Assembly: GCF_034718895.1 (NCBI RefSeq)
Contig: NZ_JAYERP010000001.1
Location: 2,768,501-2,832,500 of the forward strand
Direction: 5' to 3'
From: Paenibacillus phoenicis
GTDB lineage: Bacteria > Bacillota > Bacilli > Paenibacillales > Paenibacillaceae
Length of the DNA stretch: 64,000 bases
Position 1 is the first letter of the stretch. Each line of letters opens with the position of its first letter. Position numbers and translations under genes: made by a program. Of this stretch, positions 50,592 through 60,084 are shown piece after piece. A model generated the notes under the pieces. The model searched no databases and was not told the origin of the DNA. It saw only the letters and a list, made by a program, of their open reading frames with translations.

Positions 50592-51551
50592 TCAGTAGAG
50601 ACCTTCGCCCTCGTTCAGCTTTTTAACCGCAAAGTTCACGGTCACGAGCAAGATGACATTAATGATGGAGTTGAACAGTCCCACCGCAGCGGAGTAAGCG
50701 TAATCTCCGGACTGCAAACCGATTTTGTATACGTAGGTCGGAATGATTTCCGAGGTCGGCAGGTTCATGGCCGTCTGCATCAGGTAAGCCTTCTCGAACC
50801 CGATCGACATAATCCCGCCCGCAGCAAGGATGAACACGATCGCCATAATCGGACGGATCGTTGGCAAATCGATGTGGCGGATCCGCTGGAGCAGGTTGGC
50901 GCCGTCCAGGTGGGCTGCATGATGCAGCTCCGGGTCGACGTTCGCAAGCGCGGCCACATAAATGATGGAAGACCACCCCGCTCCGGTCCAGATATCCGAC
51001 AAAATATAAATCCACCTGAAATACTCCGGGCGCGACATGAACATGATCGGTTCATTGGTGAACCAGACGAACAGTTGATTGATCGGGCCTGTTGGCGACA
51101 GGAAGATGAACAGCATCCCGACAACGACCACAACCGAGATGAAGTTGGGAGCGTACAAAAACAGCTGAATGTTCTTCTTCACCCCCGCCCGGCGGACCTG
51201 ATTCAGCATCAGCGCCAGCAGGATCGGCACGGGAAAACTGAAGACAAGCCCAAGCAAGCTTAATTTAAGCGTATTCATAAAAATAACTTCAAAATTGGGC
51301 GAAGACAGAAACTTGTCGAAATTTTTAAGCCCCACCCAATCGCTGCCCAAAATGCCTTTGATCGGGCTAAAATCTTTAAACGCGATCACCGCACCATACA
51401 TCGGCCCGTACTTAAAGATCAAGGTTAAGATCAAGGCCGGAGCAAGCAGCAAGTAGAGAAAACCGTATTTCCGCAAATATTCCAAAAGGCTTTGTCCGCG
51501 AGTTTTTCCAGGCACTGTCTTTCTCTGTCCGCCCTTTATTATGCTTTGCAA
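50592..51551 (-). CDS. Carbohydrate ABC permease (MalF/LplB type)
   Basis: 319 residues, six helices: YGFLYLLLAPALILTLIFKYGPMYGAVIAFKDFSP, NTLKLSLLGLVFSFPVPILLALMLNQVR, and the EAA-type loop ELHHAAHLDGANLLQRIRHIDLPTIRPI. LplB branch. It is the promoter-proximal gene of the leftward sugar operon, divergent from the LacI gene. Confidence 0.9.
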   Translation of the reverse strand: MQSIIKGGQRKTVPGKTRGQSLLEYLRKYGFLYLLLAPALILTLIFKYGPMYGAVIAFKDFSPIKGILGSDWVGLKNFDKFLSSPNFEVIFMNTLKLSLLGLVFSFPVPILLALMLNQVRRAGVKKNIQLFLYAPNFISVVVVVGMLFIFLSPTGPINQLFVWFTNEPIMFMSRPEYFRWIYILSDIWTGAGWSSIIYVAALANVDPELHHAAHLDGANLLQRIRHIDLPTIRPIMAIVFILAAGGIMSIGFEKAYLMQTAMNLPTSEIIPTYVYKIGLQSGDYAYSAAVGLFNSIINVILLVTVNFAVKKLNEGEGLY

Positions 51552-52009
51552 TTTTTTTCCTCCGTTCCCCCATTTAGTTTACATTTTCTTAACAAGTAAG
51601 GGCTTGCATAAATGACATTTGCTAATTGGATGCACCCTGTTTCATTTACAATTTATCAAAGCAAATCATTGAAGTCAATACAATTTGTAAAAATATTATT
51701 TGTGCATTTGCTAAATATATTGCCACTTTTATTTCACAAAAACGCTTGTTTATTTGAAAAAAATGATAATTCGACCGAATTCGGCAAAAAAATCGTACAA
51801 TTCTTACGTTCTATCCTAGGCTGAGTCAACGATTTCATCTCATATCTCAGCGATTTATTTGACAATCACAAGTTTTATAATGTAAACAACAATTGTGCAT
51901 ATGTAAAATTAATGTTGCTATTTTTTTTGATCTATTATACATTTGAGAGAGAACATACATAATCAAACCGCTATTTATCGTAATTGCGGCTTTTCATAGA
52001 GGTGAAATA
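51552..52009. promoter_or_regulatory. 458-bp divergent control region of the fructan locus
   Basis: Very AT-rich. GACATTTGCTAA and GCATTTGCTAAAT (about 51612 and 51702) are similar motifs, and CAACAATTGTGC near 51890 is a partial palindrome; any of these could be the LacI operator but none is compelling. No gene is seen. Confidence 0.4.
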
Positions 52010-53047
52010 ATGGCGAAGGAAAAAGTAACGATTCAGGATATCGCCGATGCTTTGGGGATTTCCCGCAACACGGCCTCCAAAGCGTTGAACGGGAGCGAGA
52101 GCATCCCGGCGGAAACGCGCAATAAAGTGATTAGAAAGGCCATTGAGCTGAAATACAAGCAGTTTGCATTTATGGACAGCGACAGTCTATTGTCCAAGAG
52201 TTCGGGCAACATTGCTTTGCTGACGGAGAACTTGCCGAATACATCCCATTTCGGCTCCACCCTGATCAGCGGTCTGGAAAAAAGAATCAGCGCCGAAGGC
52301 TACAACCTGTCCATCCATATTATCAGGGACATTGAGCAACAGACCTTATCGTTGCCGAACAATTTCGACGCAGCCAATGTGGACGGCATCATCTGCATCG
52401 AGTTGTTTGACCTGGAATACAGCAAGCTCATCACCGAGCTTGGCATCCCGACCATCTTTATCGACTGCTCGGCTTACGTTTGCTATCCAGATTTTCGTGC
52501 CGACGTGCTGCTGATGGAGAATGAACACAGCACCTATCAACTTACCAAGAAATTGATTGATGGCGGGTACAAAACTTTCGGATTCGTCGGCGATTATAAC
52601 CATTGCCGAAGCTTTAACGAGCGATGGACCGGATTTAATCGTGCGCTGACTGAAGCTGGCATAACCCTTGATTTGTCCCAGTGCGTGGTTGACGACGACC
52701 GATTCTTCTCTCATCCCGAATGGATGGACGAGCGGATGGCCGGGATACCGCATCTCCCTTCTGTTTTTGTCTGCGCAAACGACTACATTGCTGTCAGTGT
52801 CATGAAGGCTTTGAAGAACAAAAAACTGTCGATTCCGCAGGATATCGCCATCTGCGGTTTCGACAACGGCCCCGAATCCGTGATTGTCGAACCTCATTTG
52901 ACGACAGTCCATATTTTCAGCAACGAGATGGGGATAAAGGCAGCCGAAATGCTTCTCTCGCGGATTAACAACCCGAATCAACCTTATCAGGTTTCCCATA
53001 TCTACACCAAGCCAATTATCCGGGATTCCACGCCGAATATCATCTGA
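52010..53047 (+). CDS. LacI-family regulator of the fructan locus
   Basis: 345 residues. N-terminal LacI helix-turn-helix and hinge (VTIQDIADALGISRNTASKALNGSESIPAETRNKVIRKAIEL), then a periplasmic-binding-type sensor domain: NVDGIICIELFD, GYKTFGFVGDYNHCRSFNERWTGF, VFVCANDYIAVSVMKALKNK and DIAICGFDNGPES. The family generally represses adjoining sugar genes until a sugar is bound. Divergent from the sugar operon, so the likely target is the shared control region. Confidence 0.9.
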   Translation: MAKEKVTIQDIADALGISRNTASKALNGSESIPAETRNKVIRKAIELKYKQFAFMDSDSLLSKSSGNIALLTENLPNTSHFGSTLISGLEKRISAEGYNLSIHIIRDIEQQTLSLPNNFDAANVDGIICIELFDLEYSKLITELGIPTIFIDCSAYVCYPDFRADVLLMENEHSTYQLTKKLIDGGYKTFGFVGDYNHCRSFNERWTGFNRALTEAGITLDLSQCVVDDDRFFSHPEWMDERMAGIPHLPSVFVCANDYIAVSVMKALKNKKLSIPQDIAICGFDNGPESVIVEPHLTTVHIFSNEMGIKAAEMLLSRINNPNQPYQVSHIYTKPIIRDSTPNII

Positions 53048-53162
53048 GGCTCTTTCCCATTATACTTGAGGTAATAGAAAGGCCGCCCTTCAAGGGCGGC
53101 CCGGATGATCTGAACCCCCTTTCTTTATAAAGAGCGAGGGCCCATATTATTTGATGCGATTA

Positions 53163-54002
53163 TTATTGATTGGTCAGCGACTCAATATCAATGAACGGTG
53201 TGGCGCCGCCTGTAACTTGCGGGAGCTTGCCGTCCCATTTTTCCAGCGCCTTCTCCTGCACTTCGATCTGCTTCAGCTGTACCAGCTCCGGCGTAACCTC
53301 CTGCTTCTTCAGCTTCAGCGCTTCTGCCTCGGCTTCGGCCTGAGCGATCTTCTGCTGCGCTTCAATCTGAATCCGCTTCAGGTCGTTGCTCGCTTTCAGC
53401 GCCTGCTGCTGAGCAACCTGCTTCGCTTCGATCGATTGGTTAAACGCGTCGGAGAACTTAAAGTTGACGATGTTAATTTCGTTAACGATCAAGTCATATT
53501 TGGCCAAACGGGAAGTTAAATGCTCGCTAATCTCCCCGGCAACCACATCGCGCTTGGCGATCAAATCCTCGGCTTGGTACCGTGCCGTCACCTCTTTGAC
53601 GATTTCCTGCACAGCCGGGTTAATGATGACCGTATCGTAATTGCCGCCGATATTGTTCATCAGATTGTAGGCCGAATCCTTGTTCACCGAATAGTTGACG
53701 GCAACATGCGTCGAAACCGGCTGCAGGTCCTTGGATGATGCGGTCGTGTCCGTTTCCGTTTTGGTAACCTGCGTATTCACCTGAATGACGGTTTGAACAA
53801 ACGGTATTTTGAAATGCATGCCCGGAGCCAAAATATTATCGTTTAACTTCCCGAACGTTTTGTACAAGCCGACATGACCGTATTCGACCTGCGCATAACT
53901 GTTGGATCCGACGATCAGGACGACGATGACGATGATGGCCGTAGAAATCCATTTCCCCACGGACATATTCCTCTTTGTTTGCTGCTGCGTACCTGTCTCC
54001 AT
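53163..54002 (-). CDS. Prohibitin/SPFH-family membrane protein
   Basis: 279 residues from the ATG at 54002 (AAGGGGAGAGG upstream). One N-terminal membrane helix (WISTAIIVIVVLIVGSNSY), then the prohibitin SPFH domain: VGLYKTFGKLNDNILAPGMHFKIPFVQTVIQVNTQ, HVAVNYSVNKDSAYNLMNNIG, VQEIVKEVTARYQAEDLIAKRDVVAGEISEHL, followed by a coiled coil (QQALKASNDLKRIQIEAQQKIAQAEAEAEALKLKKQE). Bacterial prohibitins form membrane scaffolds; the partner is unknown. Confidence 0.9.
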   Translation of the reverse strand: METGTQQQTKRNMSVGKWISTAIIVIVVLIVGSNSYAQVEYGHVGLYKTFGKLNDNILAPGMHFKIPFVQTVIQVNTQVTKTETDTTASSKDLQPVSTHVAVNYSVNKDSAYNLMNNIGGNYDTVIINPAVQEIVKEVTARYQAEDLIAKRDVVAGEISEHLTSRLAKYDLIVNEINIVNFKFSDAFNQSIEAKQVAQQQALKASNDLKRIQIEAQQKIAQAEAEAEALKLKKQEVTPELVQLKQIEVQEKALEKWDGKLPQVTGGATPFIDIESLTNQ

Positions 54003-54168
54003 ATGAATCCCTCTCCCCTTAATATGTGGTCTAGCCGGACCGATTGACCGGCTAACTTTAATAAGTAATACGGAGAAGGCCGTCGCTTGGTGGCAAAAAC
54101 TTGACAAAAGTGTGTCGGATTCATGTTAACCATCGTCTTCTACGTTCATCGAATACGGTCCCGCTGCC

Positions 54169-55062
54169 TTAAACCGCCGCAGAATGCAGCCCATCGCGTT
54201 TCCGGTGCTTCTTCCCGAACCGGGCGATCAAACCATGCTTCGGCGAAAAGAGCAACGCCAGCAGGAACAACATCCCGGCTACCGTTACCATTGAGCCGGC
54301 GATGGAAGCGTCCAGCCATTTGGCCGCATAGTAACCGCCGGCTGCGCTTATCGCCCCGATCAGCACGCTATAACCGAGCATTACACTCAACCGATCGGTC
54401 AGCAGATAAGCTGCCGAGGCCGGGATAATCAACATGCCGACGACCAGGATCGCCCCTACGCTCTCAAAAGAAGCCACCGTCGACAGCGATACGAGCCCCA
54501 TCAGCAGATAGTGGAACAACGCAACCGGGATGCCGACTGCAGCCGCTAACGCGGGATCAAAGGCACATAGCTTAAACTGCTTGTAGAAGAGCAGGATGGC
54601 CGCGAGCACGATAAGCAGCGTCCCGCCCAGCATCCAGACGGCAACCGGCCCCATATCGTAGCCGTTCCAAATCCAGGTGTCCCATTGGACATAGGCGATT
54701 TCGCCGAACAACACGCAATCCAGGTCCAGGTCAATATGCGAAGCGTTCCGGCTGATCAGGATCACACCAACGGCGAACAGCGCCGTAAACACGATGCCGA
54801 TTGAGGCATCGGATTGCAGGCCGCTTTGCTGCAGCGCCTGGATCAGGAACACGGTGATCAGCCCCAGCACGGCGGCCCCAATCAGCATCAGTAAGGAGTC
54901 CCGCGAGCTGCTGATCAGAAACGCGATGGCGATGCCAGGCAGCACGGAGTGGCTGATGGCATCCCCGACCATGGCCATTTTTCGCAATACCAAAAAGCAA
55001 CCCAAAATTCCACACGTCGCCGCGACCAGCGTGCCGGTCAAAATAATCCAAAAATCGGCCAT
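54169..55062 (-). CDS. mntD: Metal ABC transporter permease (MntD type)
   Basis: About 297 residues from the ATG at 55062 (GAGGGGAGCGG upstream); eight or nine helices of the ABC-3 family. GCFLVLRKMAMVGDAISHSVLPGIAIAFL is the classical start with its conserved SHxxLPG motif. It begins 2 bp after... the adjoining permease gene's stop, so both are coupled. Two permeases in one operon is the MntABCD arrangement of Bacillus. Manganese is the best guess for the metal; zinc cannot be excluded. Confidence 0.85.
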   Translation of the reverse strand: MADFWIILTGTLVAATCGILGCFLVLRKMAMVGDAISHSVLPGIAIAFLISSSRDSLLMLIGAAVLGLITVFLIQALQQSGLQSDASIGIVFTALFAVGVILISRNASHIDLDLDCVLFGEIAYVQWDTWIWNGYDMGPVAVWMLGGTLLIVLAAILLFYKQFKLCAFDPALAAAVGIPVALFHYLLMGLVSLSTVASFESVGAILVVGMLIIPASAAYLLTDRLSVMLGYSVLIGAISAAGGYYAAKWLDASIAGSMVTVAGMLFLLALLFSPKHGLIARFGKKHRKRDGLHSAAV

Positions 55063-55063
55063 G

Positions 55064-56026
55064 TTATTCCGCTCCCCTCTCGGCTGCATTCACCGTGTTT
55101 CCAGCCTGCCGGATCATCGCCAGCTCCATCGGTTGCTGTATTTCGCTGCGGCTGCGCCAGCGGCGTATCCACTTGGCCAGCAGCCCCCGATTTGGCGCAA
55201 ACACGGCGGAGACGAAAAACAAGGCGGTCGCCGCTAACACTGTCACCGGCCCAGTCGGCAGGTTCGACAAAGTGGAGCTGATCAGCGTACCGGTGACCCC
55301 TGACAGCGCTCCGAAAGCGCCGGCCAGCACGACCATCACACCCAGCGCGTCGGTCCAGTACCGCGCAGCAACCGCCGGGGTGATTAATAAGGCGGCTACC
55401 AGCACGACACCCACGGCTTGAATGCCCACGACAACCGCCACCACGGTCATCAGCAACAGCAACTGCTCAAGGAAGGCCACGTTAAGCCCCATGCCCCTCG
55501 CAAAGCCGGGATCAAAGCTCACCAGCTTCAACTCCTTAAAGAGCAGTGCGCATATCGCAATCAGCAGCACGGACACCGCACCCATCAAGTAAACGTCAGC
55601 CAGCATCATCGAAGCCGCCTGGCCAAACATGTATTTGTCGAGCCCGCTTTGGTTCCCGTTGCCGCTGTGCTGGATCTGGGTCAGCAGCACGATGCCGATG
55701 CCAAAGAACACCGACAATACGATTCCAAGCGCCGCGTCCTGCTTGATCCGCGTGTAGCGGGTAATGGCAGAGATGCCAAACGTCGCCGCCATCCCGGCGA
55801 GGATGGCCCCAAGCATAAACAGGCCCACCGATTTGACACCGCTTAGCATAAAGGCGATGCAAATCCCCGGCAGCGCGGCATGCGCTAACGCATCCCCAAG
55901 CAAGCTTTGCTTGCGAAGATAAGTGAAAGAGCCGATAACGCCGCTGCCCAAGCCGAGCAACAAAGATCCCATTAAGATCCATTGCAGGTTCGGATCCGTT
56001 ATCCATTGCCATAATGTCGTTAGCAT
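55064..56026 (-). CDS. mntC: Metal ABC transporter permease (MntC type)
   Basis: About 320 residues from the ATG at 56026; the longer upstream frame overlaps the ATPase gene and is not similar. ABC-3 family: GSFTYLRKQSLLGDALAHAALPGICIAFMLSG, VDVYLMGA-like LADVYLMGAVSVLLI, VVVGIQAVGVVLVAALLITPAVAARYWTD. The C-terminal 30 residues are basic and cytosolic. Forms the membrane dimer with the next permease. Confidence 0.85.
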   Translation of the reverse strand: MLTTLWQWITDPNLQWILMGSLLLGLGSGVIGSFTYLRKQSLLGDALAHAALPGICIAFMLSGVKSVGLFMLGAILAGMAATFGISAITRYTRIKQDAALGIVLSVFFGIGIVLLTQIQHSGNGNQSGLDKYMFGQAASMMLADVYLMGAVSVLLIAICALLFKELKLVSFDPGFARGMGLNVAFLEQLLLLMTVVAVVVGIQAVGVVLVAALLITPAVAARYWTDALGVMVVLAGAFGALSGVTGTLISSTLSNLPTGPVTVLAATALFFVSAVFAPNRGLLAKWIRRWRSRSEIQQPMELAMIRQAGNTVNAAERGAE

Positions 56027-56030
56027 CGCA

Positions 56031-56789
56031 TCACACCGTCCCCGCAGGCACCGCGCCGAAATCGGCCAGCATGGCAATCTTCCCACCGTAGGTCTTGTGC
56101 AAATTTTCCGGTGTAAACGTCTCCCCGGTAGGTCCGGCATCAATCAATTCACCGTTCAGCAGCAGCACGTGATCAAAATATTCCTTCACCGTGGATAAAT
56201 CGTGATGCACCACCAGCACCGTTTTCCCTTGCTCCTTTAATTCGTGCAGCAGGGCAATGATCGCTTTTTCCGTGGTGGCATCGACACCGGCAAACGGTTC
56301 ATCCATAAAATACACCTGCGCGTTTTGTGCCAAAGCCCGGGCCAGAAACACCCGTTGCTGCTGACCGCCGGATAACTGGCTGATCTGACGCCCGGCATAC
56401 TCCGCCATCCCTACCTTCGCCAGACACTCCAGCGCGATTTGCCGTTCCTTCGCTCCGGGGCGGCGAAACCAGCCAAGCTGGCCGTAACGGCCCATCATCA
56501 CGACATCCAGCGCATGGGTTGGGAAATCCCAATCCACCGATTCGCGCTGCGGCACATAGCCGATCAATTTGCGCTGCTCCCGATAGGATTTGCCATAGAT
56601 GCGAACTTCACCGTCCAGGGTCGGAAGCAACCCCAGTACGGCTTTGAGCAGCGTGGATTTCCCCGCTCCGTTGGGACCCAGAATCCCAATCAACTGCCCC
56701 TCCGGGATGTGAAAAGAGACCGATCTTAACACCGGCTTTTTCTGATAAGCGACGGTTAATCGGTTGACTTCAAGCGGATAAACATTCAT
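56031..56789 (-). CDS. mntB: Metal ABC transporter ATP-binding protein
   Basis: 252 residues. Walker A GPNGAGKSTLLKA, YVPQRESVDWDFPTHALDVV (the Q-loop region; VDWDFP is characteristic of Mn/Zn importers), signature LSGGQQQRVFLARAL, Walker B VYFMDEPFAGVD and H-loop VVHHDL. AAGGGTGATC precedes the ATG. Its stop lies 5 bp from the next start. Confidence 0.92.
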   Translation of the reverse strand: MNVYPLEVNRLTVAYQKKPVLRSVSFHIPEGQLIGILGPNGAGKSTLLKAVLGLLPTLDGEVRIYGKSYREQRKLIGYVPQRESVDWDFPTHALDVVMMGRYGQLGWFRRPGAKERQIALECLAKVGMAEYAGRQISQLSGGQQQRVFLARALAQNAQVYFMDEPFAGVDATTEKAIIALLHELKEQGKTVLVVHHDLSTVKEYFDHVLLLNGELIDAGPTGETFTPENLHKTYGGKIAMLADFGAVPAGTV

Positions 56790-56810
56790 ATCGGATCACC
56801 CTTCCTTGAG

Positions 56811-57785
56811 TTATTTCAATGCCTCAACGATCGTGTTGACATTATGACGGACCATCTCGATGTAGGTGTCCGCTTCTGAGCCTGGTTCACCCAGCGAGTC
56901 GGAATACAGCTCACCGCCAATTTTCACCGTATGCCCCAGCTCTGCAGCTCCGGCAATCACCGCTTCCATCGATTTGGTCGGAATGCTCGATTCAACGAAT
57001 ACAGCTTTGATCTTGTTCTCAACCAGGAAGTCCCGGAGCTTGGCGACATCCTTTGATCCGTATTCCGCCGCCGTACTGATCCCCTGCAGGCCCATCACTT
57101 GGATGCCGTAGGCATCTCCGAAGTAACCAAACGCATCATGGGCCGTAACCAGCACCCGGTCCTGCTCGGGAATTTCAGCGATCCGCTCCTTCACTTCCGC
57201 ATCCAGCTTCTCCAATTCGGCGATATACGCCTCGGCGTTCTTCCGGTAGACGTCCGCATGGTCTGGATCATAGGCCGACAGCGTGTCGCGAATCGTTTGG
57301 GTCGCTGTTATCCAATGCCGGACGTTAAACCAGATATGCGGATCGTACTGCGTGCCCCCGGCATCCGCACCGGAGCGCAATTCGCTCGGATCAATGTCCT
57401 TCGACACCGCCACGGTCCGCTTCTTCTGCTCCAATTTCTCAAAAATCTCCGTCATTTTCCCTTCCAGATGCAAACCGCCGTAAAAAACAACCTCCGCCTT
57501 ATCCAGCTTCTCGATATCCCCCTGCGATGCCTTGTATAAATGCGGGTCCACTCCTGGGCCCATCAGACCGGTGACCTCGACCTGCTCGCCGCCAACCTCC
57601 TGAACGACATCTGTGATCATTCCGATCGTAGCCACCACCTTGACTGGCGAATCATTAGCCGATGCGCGAACATGATCCGCCTGACCCTCTACTTTGGAAC
57701 AAGCCGCCAATACGATTAACGCCAACACGCCCAGCGTCATTTTAGCCCTTTCAAACGGGCTTTTCTTAATCCTCATTTCGTCCAT
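56811..57785 (-). CDS. mntA: Metal ABC transporter substrate-binding lipoprotein
   Basis: 324 residues. Lipobox VLAAC near residue 28. Cluster A-I (TroA/PsaA/MntA) fold: KVVATIGMITDVVQEVGGEQVEVTGLMGPGVDPHLYKAS (metal His), YDPHIWFNVRHW (second His), VTAHDAFGYFGDAYG (third site), and GELYSDSLGEPGSEADTYIEM with the Asp ligand. His-His-Glu/Asp-Asp ligands suit manganese or zinc. A DtxR-type half site (TTTACCTAA, about 57808) lies upstream, weak evidence for MntR control. Confidence 0.9.
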   Translation of the reverse strand: MDEMRIKKSPFERAKMTLGVLALIVLAACSKVEGQADHVRASANDSPVKVVATIGMITDVVQEVGGEQVEVTGLMGPGVDPHLYKASQGDIEKLDKAEVVFYGGLHLEGKMTEIFEKLEQKKRTVAVSKDIDPSELRSGADAGGTQYDPHIWFNVRHWITATQTIRDTLSAYDPDHADVYRKNAEAYIAELEKLDAEVKERIAEIPEQDRVLVTAHDAFGYFGDAYGIQVMGLQGISTAAEYGSKDVAKLRDFLVENKIKAVFVESSIPTKSMEAVIAGAAELGHTVKIGGELYSDSLGEPGSEADTYIEMVRHNVNTIVEALK

Positions 57786-57934
57786 TACGCTTCTCCTCTC
57801 CTCGAACTTTACCTAATGTTGTACAAGTGAATACTTGTTTACTTGATCTCTTTTTGTTTTATTTATATAAAAAAGTTTCCTTAGGGCAAATTTTAATCAA
57901 AAGATTCCCAAAAAGCAAGAGGAATTTCCTCCGA

Positions 57935-57967
57935 AAAAAAAAAAGCCTGCTCATCGCGAGCAAGGCT
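57935..57967 (-). terminator. Terminator of the first PBP2 gene
   Basis: AAGCCTTGCTC and GAGCAGGCTT with loop GCGAT on the minus strand, then a run of T. Confidence 0.85.
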
Positions 57968-57983
57968 TCGTTCAATCTTATGA

Positions 57984-59990
57984 TTATTTCTTGGGGTTGC
58001 CGTCCAAACCGTATTCCCGATCGTACGCATCAAAAATTTTCCGGGCAACCGGTGCCGCGCTGTGAGCCCCAAAGCCCCCTTCGGGAATAACAACCGCCAC
58101 CGCCAGCTTCGGCTTCTCCCTTGGTGCAAACGCAATAAACACGCCGTTATCCAACAACTTGTTCTTATAGGCTTGCTGGGAAGTCCCCGTCTTGCGCGCA
58201 AAATCGTACGGAAACCCACCAAAGGCGCTCACGTCGGTTCGCATCCCGTCGATGACTTCGTCCCAATAGGCGTCCTTCATCTTGACTTCATTTAACACCT
58301 TCGGCTCAAATTGCATCACCAAACGGCCTTCGGCATCGGTTATTTTTTGCACAAGTCTAGGTTGCATGCGCTTCCCCCGATTGGCTAGCGTCGCAGTATA
58401 TTGCGCCAACTGCATCGTCGTATATTTGCCCTGCTGCCCGAAGGAAGCATAAGCCAAACGGGCCAACGCCGTTTCCCTTTCATCCTTATAATCCAAGATC
58501 CCCAAATATTCACCTGGCAAATCAATGCCCGTGGAAACGCCCAAGCCAAATTGTTTCATATATTCGTCCCAAACCTCAATCCCTTGGGTTCGATATTTGT
58601 TGTACAGCTTCTCCCCCACCATATCGACCATAAACGCATTGGACGAGAAGCGGATGGCATCTTTCGGATAGATGGAGCCGTAGACATGCCCGGAGGAATT
58701 TCGCACACTCGCTGAGTCGTTGCGGCCGAAATAGGCGATCCCGCGGTCGCTATATTTCGTTTTTGTCGTAAACAAACCTTCGTTTAGGCCGATTAACACT
58801 GACAGCGGTTTGATCGTTGATCCCAGGTACACCGTCGAGTCGAAATTATGGCCAGAGCGCCCGGAGGAAAACGGTGTGATCGTACCGTTTCGATAGTTTG
58901 ACGAAATTTGGCTCCACACCTCTTCAGATACCCCGCCGGATTGCCATACATTCGTATCATAGTCCGGCATGCTGGCCATAACGATGACGTTTCCGGTATC
59001 TACTTCCATCGCCACGGCATAACCCGTTTTGGCATGAGGATGCACACTTCCGGATACGGGATTGTGATGGACCCACTCGATTTGATCGAGGATTGCCTGT
59101 TCCGCTGCTTGCTGTACGTTTTTATTTATTGTTGTATGCAGGTCATAGCCTTTTACCGGTGGGACGATTTCGGCTACGCCATTCGCCATGTTTCGCGGAT
59201 CAATTGGAACGCGTTTATAACCGTTCTTACCACGCAGCTCTTGCTGATAATACAACTCCAACCCGTCGAAGCCGGCAAACTCCTCTTCCGTGTATTGCAG
59301 CGCCGGGTCTGCATCCCTTCGTTCCCGAATCGGCTTATACCAATCCAAATCGTAGGTGGATTGGAACTTCTTCAGGTAACCTACCGTCTGCACCGCTACC
59401 AAATCAGGATCATAATGCCGCACCGACTCCTCAATGATGTCTATACCAAGAAACCTGCTTTTTTGAGCAAGGAAATACGCGGTTTCTTGTTCAGTCAGAT
59501 TGCTCTTGATTCGGCGTGGAGCAAACCCGCCGCTGCGGCGGAATTTCAAATCCATCGCATCCAGAATCTCTTCTTCCGACATCTGTGCGTTCGGATCGCC
59601 ATACGTGTCAAACACCTTCTTCAGCTCTTTAGCCAGCGCCGCAGCTTCCGCCAAATTCGCTCTACCCGCTTCGGTCGTCGGATCGTAGTTACTTTTCTGC
59701 AAAGTCAAATATAAGGTTTGGATCGGCGTGGAATAGGCCAACTTCTCTCCCCCTGCGGCCAGAATCGAACCCCGGACCGGCGGCATTGGGACATCCCGGA
59801 ACCTCATTTTCACCTCTTCCATGGAGATCGATGGTCCTTCGACAAACTGCAAGATGGCAAGTCGGATAATGATAAGGGTGAACATCGCGAAGGCACTGAA
59901 GAAAAACAGATTAAGCCGAATATGGAAATGCCGCCTTATGGAGGCTTGCTGTTCCTGAGGATCCTCGATGACGTATTTGTTCATCTTCAT
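57984..59990 (-). CDS. Penicillin-binding protein 2 (class B transpeptidase), copy 1
   Basis: 668 residues. One N-terminal membrane helix (LFFFSAFAMFTLIIIRLAIL), a dimerisation/allosteric domain starting at RFRDVPMPPVRGSILAAGG, then the transpeptidase domain: SxxK as GSTIKPLS (about 388), SxN as FSSNAFM and KTG as ARKTGTSQQ (about 610). These are all intact. GVSTGIDLPGEYLG and YASFGQQGKYTTMQLAQY are typical of class B PBP2 (PbpA/MrdA-like). It cross-links peptidoglycan, in elongation or spore outgrowth. A paralogue of about the same length follows upstream at 60085. Confidence 0.92.
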   Translation of the reverse strand: MKMNKYVIEDPQEQQASIRRHFHIRLNLFFFSAFAMFTLIIIRLAILQFVEGPSISMEEVKMRFRDVPMPPVRGSILAAGGEKLAYSTPIQTLYLTLQKSNYDPTTEAGRANLAEAAALAKELKKVFDTYGDPNAQMSEEEILDAMDLKFRRSGGFAPRRIKSNLTEQETAYFLAQKSRFLGIDIIEESVRHYDPDLVAVQTVGYLKKFQSTYDLDWYKPIRERRDADPALQYTEEEFAGFDGLELYYQQELRGKNGYKRVPIDPRNMANGVAEIVPPVKGYDLHTTINKNVQQAAEQAILDQIEWVHHNPVSGSVHPHAKTGYAVAMEVDTGNVIVMASMPDYDTNVWQSGGVSEEVWSQISSNYRNGTITPFSSGRSGHNFDSTVYLGSTIKPLSVLIGLNEGLFTTKTKYSDRGIAYFGRNDSASVRNSSGHVYGSIYPKDAIRFSSNAFMVDMVGEKLYNKYRTQGIEVWDEYMKQFGLGVSTGIDLPGEYLGILDYKDERETALARLAYASFGQQGKYTTMQLAQYTATLANRGKRMQPRLVQKITDAEGRLVMQFEPKVLNEVKMKDAYWDEVIDGMRTDVSAFGGFPYDFARKTGTSQQAYKNKLLDNGVFIAFAPREKPKLAVAVVIPEGGFGAHSAAPVARKIFDAYDREYGLDGNPKK

Positions 59991-60029
59991 TTCCGCCTCC
60001 CTCGAAGTGATGAATCTTCCTTCCCATCA

Positions 60030-60067
60030 AAAAACGACCTTTTCAACATCTCTGCGAAAAGGTCGTT
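60030..60067 (-). terminator. Terminator of the second PBP2 gene
   Basis: AACGACCTTTT and AAAAGGTCGTT form an 11-bp stem, then TTTTTGATGG on the minus strand. The two PBP2 genes are therefore separate transcription units in part. Confidence 0.8.
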
Positions 60068-60084
60068 GCTGTCATTGGATTCAA

